From contig JANWHI010000029.1 of assembly GCA_025450495.1 (NCBI GenBank), positions 1 to 5,609 on the forward strand: a stretch of 5,609 bases of DNA, given 5' to 3'. The notes below the pieces were generated by a model. That model ran no database searches, was not told where the DNA came from, and saw only the letters and a program-made list of their open reading frames with translations. The translations under genes and the position numbers were made by a program. Below, piece after piece: positions 1 to 5,609 of the stretch. Positions within the stretch are counted from its first letter, which is position 1; each line of letters begins with the position of its first letter. This stretch comes from Candidatus Dormiibacter sp. (GTDB lineage Bacteria; Chloroflexota; Dormibacteria; UBA8260).

Positions 1-222
1 CTTTCTGGGCCTATCCAAACGTTCCAGCCGGCGACGGCTAGCTGCCGCCGCGTCTCGCACGGCGCCTGATTAGATCGCTTCAGCCGGCGCCTTAGCTTGG
101 CTCGAGATCGACAACAACGGGTGCATGGTCGCTCAACCTGTCGGCAAGCGCGTCGCCTCGATGGCCGGCTTCCACACCACTGTCCAGGTCGGGACGCAAC
201 GACAACGCTCAGTTGCAGGATG
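1..222. other. Gene-free left edge with weak coding-like scraps
   Basis: No gene can be supported here. Plus frame 3 is open from the edge to a TAG at 39-41 and reads FWAYPNVPAGDG, which could be the C-terminus of a gene lying to the left. Plus frame 2 is open from 74 to a TGA at 236-238 and reads protein-like (for example WLEIDNNGCMVAQPVGK), with GC-rich third positions in its first half. It has no clear ribosome binding site, and its only early ATG (125) would give 37 residues. These could be pieces of a decayed gene, or chance. I recognise no family. Confidence 0.25.
61..91. terminator. Possible terminator hairpin, no clear T-tract
   Basis: GGCGCCTGA (61-69) can pair with TCA (80-82) plus GGCGCC (86-91), leaving a 3-nt bulge (83-85) and a 10-nt loop. 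It lies 20 bp after the TAG of the possible partial plus-strand frame and about 130 bp past the minus-strand lipoprotein stop. Neither side has a proper run of T, so an intrinsic terminator is only a weak call. It may simply be a GC-rich inverted repeat. Confidence 0.25.
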
Positions 223-705
223 TCAACAGGAGCAGTGAACCGTCATGTAGTAGAGGGGGTCCTTGCACACCGTATCGGCTATGGATGACCCTGCACCCCC
301 TCCCCAAAGATTGACCTGTAGCTGCAGGTTGGGTATCGGCGTTTGGACCGGCGAATTGACGGTGAATCCGTCGTCGGTACCGGTGCAGACTGGAGGGCCA
401 CTCGGTACCGCGGTTACCGACTGGACATTGTTTTGTGTTCCATCGGCCTGAGGCGTGTTGTAGTAAGCGACTTCGAGAGTGCACTCTGCCGAGGCGTTGG
501 AGCCCACAAGCTGGAAGGTGGTCGCCTGAAAACCGCTGGGAGCGGCTGCGGATGGGACAAACTGGTAAGCGCATGTTTCGCTGCCGCCAGTTGAGCCACC
601 GCCAGTGGAGCCACCGCCCGACGCAGCGCCGCACCCGGTGAGCGCGACGACGACCGATCCAGCAGTGACGACGAGGAGAGCCTTCAGCTCGATACGCCTT
701 CTCAT
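223..705 (-). CDS. Small secreted lipoprotein, unknown function
   Basis: This encodes 160 residues with a classic lipoprotein signal: a basic start (MRRRIELK), a hydrophobic stretch, and the lipobox LTGC with Cys25 as the predicted lipidated residue. The mature protein should be anchored to the outer face of the cytoplasmic membrane. Residues 26-43 form a flexible Gly/Ser/Thr linker made of GGGST repeats. The globular part (about 44-160) has six further cysteines (45, 75, 107, 147, 158, 160), so up to three disulfides are possible; the chain ends in Cys-Ser-Cys. I recognise no family for this part. The ATG overlaps the TGA of the upstream DUF4190-like gene (ATGA), and no separate Shine-Dalgarno is evident, so translational coupling is likely. 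By hand count, about two thirds of its first 80 codons end in G or C, well below the genes to the right. The lipoprotein call is firm; the function is unknown. Confidence 0.85.
   Translation of the reverse strand: MRRRIELKALLVVTAGSVVVALTGCGAASGGGSTGGGSTGGSETCAYQFVPSAAAPSGFQATTFQLVGSNASAECTLEVAYYNTPQADGTQNNVQSVTAVPSGPPVCTGTDDGFTVNSPVQTPIPNLQLQVNLWGGGAGSSIADTVCKDPLYYMTVHCSC
584..620. repeat. 15-bp tandem repeat coding the lipoprotein linker
   Basis: Two units of 15 bp (584-598 and 599-613, one mismatch) are followed by a partial third unit (614-620). The plus-strand unit is CCGCCAGTKGAGCCA. On the minus strand it encodes the Gly/Ser/Thr linker just after the lipobox. The length is a multiple of three, so gain or loss of a unit would lengthen or shorten the linker without breaking the frame. 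Confidence 0.7.
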
Positions 706-1118
706 GGCGTAGTGACGGTCGATGACGACACGGCCGCGTAGATCGCCGCGATGAACAGAATCGAGATGGCAACGGAGATGAGGCCAAGGACTAGGCCGGT
801 GATCGCCATGCCCTTTCCCGCGCCCCCGAGGCGCTTGGATCGGCTGATACCGACACCACCGAAGATCACCGCGAGCACCCCCAGGATGATTGCGATGTAG
901 TCGACGAATGGGATGAACATGAGTACCGCGCCGACGATGCCGAGCACGCCTGCAGCTGTGCCAATGCCGTTGGACGGTGGGACCCCGACCACATACTGTT
1001 GCGGCGCCATCCCCTGCGGCGGGTAGTAGGCCTGCGGCGGTGGCCCGCTGGGAGTGTTTGGCGATACCACAGGCGGTGGCAGGCTATTGGGTCCCTGTGT
1101 CGGTGTCCGCATCGCCAT
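702..1118 (-). CDS. DUF4190-like membrane protein with Pro-rich N-terminus
   Basis: This encodes 138 residues. Residues 1-50 are rich in Pro, Gln and Tyr (PPPQAYYPPQG) and probably lie in the cytoplasm. They are followed by hydrophobic segments at about 52-70 and 73-92, then a basic loop with SRSKRLGGAGKG (92-103), then a last membrane segment at about 104-130. The pattern of a Gly-rich hydrophobic pair, a short basic loop and then GMAITGLVLGLI is typical of DUF4190 proteins, which are common in actinobacteria and have no defined biochemical role. The start at 1118 is supported by CGGGGGA (1131-1125) six bases upstream; a second ATG two codons later is less well placed. Its TGA overlaps the ATG of the downstream lipoprotein gene, so the two are probably co-expressed and may act together at the membrane. 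That functional link is inference. Confidence 0.85.
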   Translation of the reverse strand: MAMRTPTQGPNSLPPPVVSPNTPSGPPPQAYYPPQGMAPQQYVVGVPPSNGIGTAAGVLGIVGAVLMFIPFVDYIAIILGVLAVIFGGVGISRSKRLGGAGKGMAITGLVLGLISVAISILFIAAIYAAVSSSTVTTP

Positions 1119-1714
1119 GTCAGTTCCCCCGAGGCGCAGTTCGTCACAGTGACTTCCAGCACGTAGGCGAGCCGCTCAAAGTGCGAGGGTTCAGACGTTG
1201 TTCGCCCTCTCCCCCGCCGTCTTTTCGGGACGGTGCGCTCGTCGCCTGCTTTCCACATGAGCTACATGTACTAGGGCACCGGGTTTCGTCGGGATCTGCA
1301 AACCGTCTGCCGCAAGGGCGGACGCGAAAGGCCGCGCCGACGGAGTGCCTGGTAGCCGACGCGATGCTGTCACGCGTCGCTGGTACTGGCCGCCTGGCGC
1401 GCAACGTAAGAGCTAGCCGTACTACCCAATCCCGGCGGGAGGGAACGGCTCGAGAAGCCGGGGGCGCTGGACGACGCTTGCGCCTTGCCATCCAGCGCCC
1501 GCACCAAAGTCTACCCCTGCCATCGGGCCGGATTCGCGCTGCGCGAGTGGAAGGGGGCGCCGGGTGAACTCGCCAGAACATCCCGGCAGCGGACGGTTTG
1601 TCAGCGCGTTCTACGGGCATCCTCACCGTGAGAGAAGCGCCGGGCCATCGGTACTGGGAGAGCGCTGTAGCAAGCGTTTCGGCCGGAATTCGTATTTGCT
1701 CAGCAGAAAACTAC
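1119..1714. other. 596-bp stretch without a convincing gene
   Basis: Several frames are open here on both strands, but their products are low-complexity Arg/Pro/Ser/Ala mixtures without a recognisable domain, as expected by chance in GC-rich DNA. The minus-strand end near 1119-1131 holds the ribosome binding site of the DUF4190-like gene, and its promoter must lie within or near this stretch, although I find no good -35/-10 pair. A cluster of inverted repeats sits at 1431-1500. Short palindromes are present at 1263-1270 (TACATGTA) and 1622-1632 (CTCACCGTGAG). I find no tRNA. Confidence 0.5.
1431..1500. repeat. Cluster of inverted repeats, possible structured RNA
   Basis: Two adjacent hairpins are visible. 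CGGCT (1446-1450) pairs with AGCCG (1456-1460) around a 5-nt loop. GGGCGCTGGA (1462-1471) pairs perfectly over 10 bp with TCCAGCGCCC (1491-1500) around a 19-nt loop. A competing stem pairs CCCGGC (1431-1436) with GCCGGG (1457-1462) and would exclude the first hairpin. No T-run follows on either strand, so this does not look like a standard intrinsic terminator. It could be part of a structured leader or small RNA, or a protein-binding site. The pairing is seen directly; the function is unknown. Confidence 0.45.
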
Positions 1715-2683
1715 TCAGCGGATATACATGAAGTTGCGTCGTAGGACATCGAGGTTGTCGACAGCGAGCCCGGTGCCGCGCACGGTGCACTGCTCGGGCT
1801 CCCCGGCGACGCGCGCCGACATGCCGGTGAGGTGCGCGACATGACGCTCGATGCCCTCCAGCCGCGCCCCTCCACCGGTGAGCACGATGCCGGTGCCGCG
1901 GACATCGCGGTGGAGAGCGGCGGGAGTGTCGTCGAGGACCTCGAGCAACGCGGCGTCGAGAGGACGCAGGTACTCGGTGACCAGCGGCGACAGCTCGTGC
2001 GATGAGAGCAGCACACCGCCGATCTCCGCGGTGCGCTCCTCGTGGCTTGCCGCCACCAGCAGGTGCGCGGCCGCCCGGAGCTCGGCGCGATCGAGGTCAA
2101 CGCCGTGCATCGTCTCGACGTGCGCCGCGAGGCGATCAAACAGGTCCTCCGATCCGTTGACCAGGGATCGCGCCGCCACGGTGCCCTCCAGCGCGAGCAC
2201 GGCGACGTCGGTCTTGCCGGCGCCGATGTCGATGACGAGGTGAGCGTGCGCCGAGGTGACCGTCAAACCGGCACCCATGGCGGCGGCGATGGCGGCGTCG
2301 ATCAGGTAGACGGTTCGTGCCCCGGCGCGCGCAGCCGCCTCGAGGACGGCGCGCCGATCGTCGCCGCTCATCCCGGCGCGCACCGCCACCACCAGGTCGG
2401 GCTTGAAGATGCGCTGCCGGCCGACCGCTCGGTTGACGGCCAGCTGCATCAGCACCGAGAGCGCGCGTTGATCACGAACGTCGCCTCCGCGGATCGGCCG
2501 GCGCAGCTCGATGGTCCTGTCCTCGACCGCAGCCTCCAGCGCCGAGGTGCCGAGGAGGGTCAGCCCGGCGTCACCGTCGCGGATGGCGACAACCGCGGGT
2601 TCGGCGATCAACGACGCCTCGCCGCGGGTCACCACTCGGACTGTCGACGTGCCCAGGTCGACCCCGAGCTTCTTGCCGAGCAC
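1715..2683 (-). CDS. Divergent MreB/Mbl-like actin-fold protein
   Basis: This encodes 322 residues from a GTG start, a little shorter than typical MreB (about 335-350). The actin-fold nucleotide motifs are in order: phosphate-1 loop GVDLGTSTVRVV (7-18), phosphate-2 loop VIDIGAGKTDVAVL (150-163), and adenosine motif GIVLTGGGARLEGI (265-278). MreB-like flanks are also present: LIAEPAVVAI (25-34), a VYLI..AIAAAMGAG segment (125-139), and TGMSARVAGEP with RGTG near the C-terminus. MreB proteins form membrane-associated filaments that guide peptidoglycan synthesis. Two features are odd. The Glu before Pro in the family motif IEEPMAAAIGAG is Ala130 here (IDAAIAAAMGAG), and the region between the phosphate-2 and adenosine motifs is shortened and poorly matched. 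The GTG at 2683 was chosen because homology begins there, 8 bp after the murA stop, with a weak GAG ribosome binding site; the open frame continues upstream only as an Arg-rich shadow of murA. An FtsA-like or other actin-fold paralogue is possible, but the MreB match is better. Confidence 0.85.
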   Translation of the reverse strand: MLGKKLGVDLGTSTVRVVTRGEASLIAEPAVVAIRDGDAGLTLLGTSALEAAVEDRTIELRRPIRGGDVRDQRALSVLMQLAVNRAVGRQRIFKPDLVVAVRAGMSGDDRRAVLEAAARAGARTVYLIDAAIAAAMGAGLTVTSAHAHLVIDIGAGKTDVAVLALEGTVAARSLVNGSEDLFDRLAAHVETMHGVDLDRAELRAAAHLLVAASHEERTAEIGGVLLSSHELSPLVTEYLRPLDAALLEVLDDTPAALHRDVRGTGIVLTGGGARLEGIERHVAHLTGMSARVAGEPEQCTVRGTGLAVDNLDVLRRNFMYIR

Positions 2684-2691
2684 GGGTCGCT

Positions 2692-3999
2692 CTAGTCGCC
2701 GACGACGCCGCTGAAGTCGCGTGCGGCGGTGTCGGCGTCGCCGCTCACGGCGACGCGCTCGATGTCGGCGCCGAGGCCGCGCAGCTTCTCCTCGAGGGCC
2801 TCGTAGCCGCGGTCGAGGTGGTACACCCCGTCGAGCTCGCTGGTGCCATGAGCACACAGCGCAGCGATGACCAGGGCTGCCCCGGACCGGATGTCGGGGA
2901 CCGTGGCGCGCGTCGACCTGAGCTCGACGGGGCCGTCGATGATCGCGCTGCGACCCTCCACGCTGATGCGCGCGCCGAAGCGCAGGAGCTCGGGCACGTG
3001 TCGGAAGCGGTTCTCGTACAGGGCCTCGCTGACGATGCTGACGCCCCTCGCCTGGGTCATCAGCGCGCAGAACTGCGGTTGCAGGTCGGTGGCAAACCGG
3101 GGGTGCGGCCAGGTGGTGACGTCGACCGCGTGCAGCGGGGCACTCCTCACACGCACGTGGCTGGCTCCCTCGACGACATCGGCGCCAGCGCTGCGCAACT
3201 TGTTGATCAACCAGCGCACATCGCTGGTGCGCATCCGGTCGACCAGGACGTCGCCTCCCGTGGCGGCGGCAGCCACCATGTACGTGCCCGCCTCGATGTA
3301 GTCGCTGGTGACGCTGTGGGTGGTGCCGTGCAGCAGACCGGGCTGGCCCTCGATGACGATCAGCTCCGATCCGGCGCCGGTGATGTGTGCCCCCATGCCC
3401 ACCAGGCAGCGCACCAGGTCGAAGACGTGCGGCTCGCGCGCGGCGTTGGAGATGACCGTGATCCCCTCGGCGAGCACGGCGGCCATGATCAGGTTCTCGG
3501 TGCCGGTCACCGTGGGCATGTCGAGGTCGATGCGCGCGCCTCGCAGCCGGCTCGATCGCGCCGTGTACATGTCGGTCAGCTCGTCGACGTCGGCGCCCAT
3601 CAAGCGCAGGCCTTCGAGGTGCTGCTCGACGCGTCGCATGCCGATGTCGTCCCCGCCCGGCCGCGCGATGGCAGCCTCACCGGCACGCGCGATCAGCGCC
3701 CCGAACAGGAGGAAGGAGCCACGCATCCGCCGGGTCAGCTCGGCGCCGATCTCCCTCGAGGAGACCTTGGCGGCATGCAGCCGCCACGACGACGCGGACA
3801 GCCGGTCCACGCGCACCCCGAGGTGGCGCAGCATCGCCGCCATGGCCTCGATGTCCTCGATGTCGGGGACGGTGCGCACCTCAAGCGGCTGGTCGGTGAG
3901 CAGCGCAGCGGCCATGACCGGCAGGGCGGCGTTCTTGCTCCCCGAGATCGACACGGTACCGTGCAGAGGTCGCGGTCCGGCAATACGGAGAAGGTCCAT
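2692..3999 (-). CDS. murA: UDP-GlcNAc 1-carboxyvinyltransferase (MurA), Asp type
   Basis: MurA transfers enolpyruvate from PEP to the 3'-OH of UDP-GlcNAc, the first committed step of cytoplasmic peptidoglycan precursor synthesis. The protein has 435 residues, against 419 in E. coli; the excess is mostly a C-terminal tail after LGADIERV. Key residues keep their places: Lys22-Asn23 in SGSKNAALP, Arg122 (E. coli Arg120), the general-base Asp305 in TDLQPQF, Asp369/Arg371 in VPDIRSG, and Arg397 in LDRGYE. The active-site loop Cys (Cys115 in E. coli, PGGCTIG) is Asp117 here (PGGDDIG). Natural Asp-type MurA enzymes, as in mycobacteria and chlamydiae, are active and insensitive to fosfomycin, which alkylates that Cys. 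The ATG at 3999 gives [14 protein letters not shown], which aligns end to end with E. coli MDKFRVQG; the open frame reaches further upstream only as an antisense shadow of the aldolase gene. There is no clear Shine-Dalgarno. It probably heads an operon with the MreB-like gene. Confidence 0.96.
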   Translation of the reverse strand: MDLLRIAGPRPLHGTVSISGSKNAALPVMAAALLTDQPLEVRTVPDIEDIEAMAAMLRHLGVRVDRLSASSWRLHAAKVSSREIGAELTRRMRGSFLLFGALIARAGEAAIARPGGDDIGMRRVEQHLEGLRLMGADVDELTDMYTARSSRLRGARIDLDMPTVTGTENLIMAAVLAEGITVISNAAREPHVFDLVRCLVGMGAHITGAGSELIVIEGQPGLLHGTTHSVTSDYIEAGTYMVAAAATGGDVLVDRMRTSDVRWLINKLRSAGADVVEGASHVRVRSAPLHAVDVTTWPHPRFATDLQPQFCALMTQARGVSIVSEALYENRFRHVPELLRFGARISVEGRSAIIDGPVELRSTRATVPDIRSGAALVIAALCAHGTSELDGVYHLDRGYEALEEKLRGLGADIERVAVSGDADTAARDFSGVVGD

Positions 4000-4015
4000 G
4001 GGCGCCGTAAACGTA
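4000..4015 (-). promoter_or_regulatory. Candidate -10 box giving a near-leaderless murA mRNA
   Basis: Reading on the minus strand, TACGTT (4015-4010) fits the actinobacterial -10 pattern TANNNT and lies 10 bases before the murA ATG. A transcript starting six to seven bases after it would begin about four bases from the ATG. This would fit the absence of a Shine-Dalgarno sequence before murA. No convincing -35 box is visible, so this is a suggestion only. Confidence 0.3.
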
Positions 4016-4114
4016 TCCGAGTCGGGGTCGGTCCTGCGGCCTCGGCAGGCAGATCGATCGACGTATCGGCCAAACTGGGAGCGCCAACGGCGACCCATTC
4101 GGAGTGACAAGACC
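4000..4114. promoter_or_regulatory. Divergent intergenic region between murA and aldolase
   Basis: These 115 bp separate two head-to-head genes, so promoters for both directions should lie here unless they sit inside the coding regions. A short direct repeat, ACGTATCCG (4011-4019) and ACGTATCGG (4061-4069), occurs 50 bp apart with one mismatch and could mark an operator or paired promoter elements. GGAG at 4101-4104, ten bases before the aldolase ATG, is its ribosome binding site. I see no clear -35/-10 pair for the aldolase. Confidence 0.45.
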
Positions 4115-5191
4115 ATGGCCACGGCCACCGCGACCTCTCTCGGCAGGATCGAGAGCCTCCTCGGGGAGGAGGCGCGCAGCTTGCTCGAGCACCGCTGCGA
4201 GACGGTGCCAGGCGAGATGCTCCACCTGCCCGGCCCGGACTTCCTCGACCGCGTGCTCACCCCCAGCGATCGCAACGTCCGTGTGCTCCGCAGCATGCAG
4301 GCCCTCTTCGACCACGGCCGGCTGGCGGGCACCGGGTACCTCTCGATCCTCCCCGTCGACCAGGGCATCGAGCACTCGGCGGGCGCCTCCTTCGCCCCCA
4401 ACCCGGCGTACTTCGACGGCGAGAAGATCGTCGAGCTGGCGGTCGAGGGCGGCTGCAACGCCGTGGCCTCGACGTTCGGCGTCCTCGGCTCGGTGGCGCG
4501 CCGCTGGGCGCACCGCATCCCGTTCATCGTCAAGCTCAACCACAACGAGCTGCTCACCTATCCCAACCGCTTCGACCAGGTGATGTTTGGCGACGTGCAA
4601 CAGGCCTGGGAGATGGGCGCGGTGGCCGTCGGCGCCACCATCTACTTCGGCTCCGAGGAGTCGATGCGCCAGCTGCAGGAGGTCACCGAGTCGTTCCACG
4701 AGGCTCAGGAGCTGGGCATGGCGACGGTTCTGTGGTGCTACCTGCGCAACGACGCCTTCAAGAAGGACGGTGTCGACTACTCCACGGCCGCCGACCTCAC
4801 CGGGCAGGCCAACCACATGGGCGTGACCATCCAGGCGGACATCATCAAGCAGAAGCTGCCCACCAACAACGGCGGCTACACGGCCATCGGCTTCGGCAAG
4901 ACCAATCCCGCCGTGTACGACAGGCTGACCACCGACAACCCCATCGACCTGACCAGGTACCAGCTGCTCAGCTGCTTCGCAGGACGCTCGCCGCTGATCA
5001 ACAGCGGTGGAGAGTCCAAGGGCGCCGGCGACCTCGCTGAGGCGGTGCGCACGGCGGTCATCAACAAGCGCGCCGGCGGCACCGGCTTGATCACCGGACG
5101 CAAGGCGTTTCAGCGCCCCATGGCCGAGGGCATCGAGCTCCTCAACGCCGTCCAGGATGTGTACCTCCTCGACGAGGTCAGCGTCGCGTGA
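4115..5191 (+). CDS. fbaB: Class I fructose-bisphosphate aldolase (FbaB/DhnA type)
   Basis: This cytoplasmic enzyme reversibly cleaves fructose 1,6-bisphosphate to glyceraldehyde 3-phosphate and dihydroxyacetone phosphate, in glycolysis and gluconeogenesis, through a Schiff base rather than a metal. The 358 residues match E. coli FbaB (350) along nearly the whole length as I recall that sequence. Shared blocks include [17 protein letters not shown] (68-84), [11 protein letters not shown] (87-97), VKLNHNE (139-145), [16 protein letters not shown] (168-183), AFKKDGVDY (214-222), DLTGQANH (227-234) and [12 protein letters not shown] (311-322). Lys245 in ADIIKQKLP is the likely Schiff-base lysine by alignment. 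The ATG at 4115 has GGAG ten bases upstream and gives an N-terminus matching the family; the open frame extends further left only as a shadow of murA. By hand count, about 95 percent of its first 80 codons end in G or C. Its TGA overlaps the GTG of the next gene. Confidence 0.95.
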   Translation: MATATATSLGRIESLLGEEARSLLEHRCETVPGEMLHLPGPDFLDRVLTPSDRNVRVLRSMQALFDHGRLAGTGYLSILPVDQGIEHSAGASFAPNPAYFDGEKIVELAVEGGCNAVASTFGVLGSVARRWAHRIPFIVKLNHNELLTYPNRFDQVMFGDVQQAWEMGAVAVGATIYFGSEESMRQLQEVTESFHEAQELGMATVLWCYLRNDAFKKDGVDYSTAADLTGQANHMGVTIQADIIKQKLPTNNGGYTAIGFGKTNPAVYDRLTTDNPIDLTRYQLLSCFAGRSPLINSGGESKGAGDLAEAVRTAVINKRAGGTGLITGRKAFQRPMAEGIELLNAVQDVYLLDEVSVA

Positions 5192-5592
5192 CCAAGTGGG
5201 AGCTCCCGGACGGCGACAGCGAGATCGCCGCCCCGGACGATGACGCCGGCACGTCCACGGCGGTGGTCGAGCACGTCGCCGCGCCGGACGAGGGCGTCCA
5301 GGACCAGCCGCTCGATTCCACCAACGACGACGAGGTTGCCCGCACCAGGGGGCGACCGCGGCCGCGCCCGAGCAACGTGGTGGTGCTGCTCGGCGTGGTG
5401 CTCGTGGTGGTGATCGCGCAGGCGGTGATCAGCTGGCTGTCGTTCGGCGTCACCAAGCAGCTGCGCGACCAGTCCGCGATCGCCAACGGCCTGCAGCGAT
5501 GCATCATCCAGGCGCAGCTCAACGAGAACAGCACCACCGACCCGTCAGGGACGGCCTACAAGGCTGCGGTGCAGAGCTGCCTCAACAGGTAG
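5188..5592 (+). CDS. Single-pass membrane protein, unknown function
   Basis: This encodes 134 residues from a GTG start that overlaps the aldolase stop by 4 bp (GTGA), so translation is probably coupled. Residues 1-50 are acidic and likely disordered. The basic patch RTRGRPRPR (52-60) comes just before one membrane helix (about 63-87, Val/Leu-rich), which predicts a cytoplasmic N-terminus and an outside C-terminus. The outer part (about 88-134) is short and has two cysteines, Cys105 and Cys131, which could form a disulfide. I recognise no domain. The GC-rich third positions, the tight overlap and the sensible topology support a real gene. A role with the aldolase is not implied, because short downstream genes are often linked only by transcription. 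Confidence 0.75.
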   Translation: MTKWELPDGDSEIAAPDDDAGTSTAVVEHVAAPDEGVQDQPLDSTNDDEVARTRGRPRPRPSNVVVLLGVVLVVVIAQAVISWLSFGVTKQLRDQSAIANGLQRCIIQAQLNENSTTDPSGTAYKAAVQSCLNR

Positions 5593-5609
5593 GCGCTCAG
5601 CGGGCCCCC

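Noticed and set aside
1263..1270. Palindrome TACATGTA as an operator
   Set aside because: A single 8-bp palindrome in a gene-free stretch is easily due to chance, and no second copy or adjacent promoter is visible.
1191..1373. Minus-strand frame of 60 residues (LPGTPSARPF, ALVHVAHVES)
   Set aside because: It is slightly protein-like, but has no clear ribosome binding site, mixed third positions and no recognised family.
1144..1626. Open minus-strand frame of 160 residues in the gene-free stretch
   Set aside because: The product is an Arg/Pro/Ser mixture without hydrophobic core or motifs, and it overlaps other open frames. This is typical of chance frames in GC-rich DNA.
1622..1632. Palindrome CTCACCGTGAG as a regulator site
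   Set aside because: It is short and isolated, lies downstream of the MreB-like gene rather than before a start, and has no repeat copy.
1673..1714. Terminator after the MreB-like gene
   Set aside because: The only stem near the stop is five pairs with a G-T wobble around a TTTT loop and no T-run after it; too weak to call.
1564..1731. Plus-strand GTG frame of 55 residues running into the 3' end of the MreB-like gene
   Set aside because: A GGGGG run lies upstream of the GTG, but the product is rich in Ser/Arg/Gly with no recognisable motif, and its end is antisense to a real gene.
2042..2695. Long plus-strand frame antisense to the MreB-like gene
   Set aside because: It is a shadow of the true gene on the minus strand; its product is Asp/Arg/Gly/His-rich with no domain.
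2818..4107. Very long plus-strand frame (429 residues) antisense to murA
   Set aside because: murA on the other strand is unambiguous; this frame is a composition shadow full of Asp, Arg, His and Gly.

Overview
The window is high-GC bacterial DNA that looks actinobacterial. The reasons are the strongly GC-biased third codon positions in the housekeeping genes, GTG starts, 4-bp stop/start overlaps, a DUF4190-type membrane protein with a Pro-rich head, and a MurA with Asp in place of the usual active-site Cys. A genus cannot be named from the sequence alone; Acidimicrobiia- or Thermoleophilia-like lineages are possible.

Left part (1-1714). This part is gene-poor and compositionally different. 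On the minus strand, a DUF4190-like membrane protein (1118-702) overlaps by 4 bp a small secreted lipoprotein (705-223) with a Gly/Ser/Thr linker and six further cysteines. Bases 1-222 hold no gene I can support, only weakly protein-like scraps and a hairpin. Bases 1119-1714 contain no convincing gene but do contain a cluster of inverted repeats at 1431-1500.

Central part (1715-3999, minus strand). Two genes form a cell-wall operon. murA (UDP-GlcNAc enolpyruvyl transferase, first committed step of peptidoglycan synthesis) is followed 8 bp later by a divergent, short MreB-like actin-fold gene. murA carries the Cys-to-Asp change linked to intrinsic fosfomycin resistance. The MreB-like protein lacks the usual catalytic Glu of the family.

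Right part (4000-5609, plus strand). A 115-bp divergent intergenic region separates murA from a class I (FbaB/DhnA-type) fructose-bisphosphate aldolase. The aldolase stop codon overlaps the GTG start of a small single-pass membrane protein of unknown function.

I do not see a mobile element, CRISPR array, tRNA or rRNA, or a defence-type system. The points most worth a second look are the atypical MreB-like protein beside murA, the Asp-type MurA, the composition break near 1700, and the hairpin cluster in the gene-free stretch.
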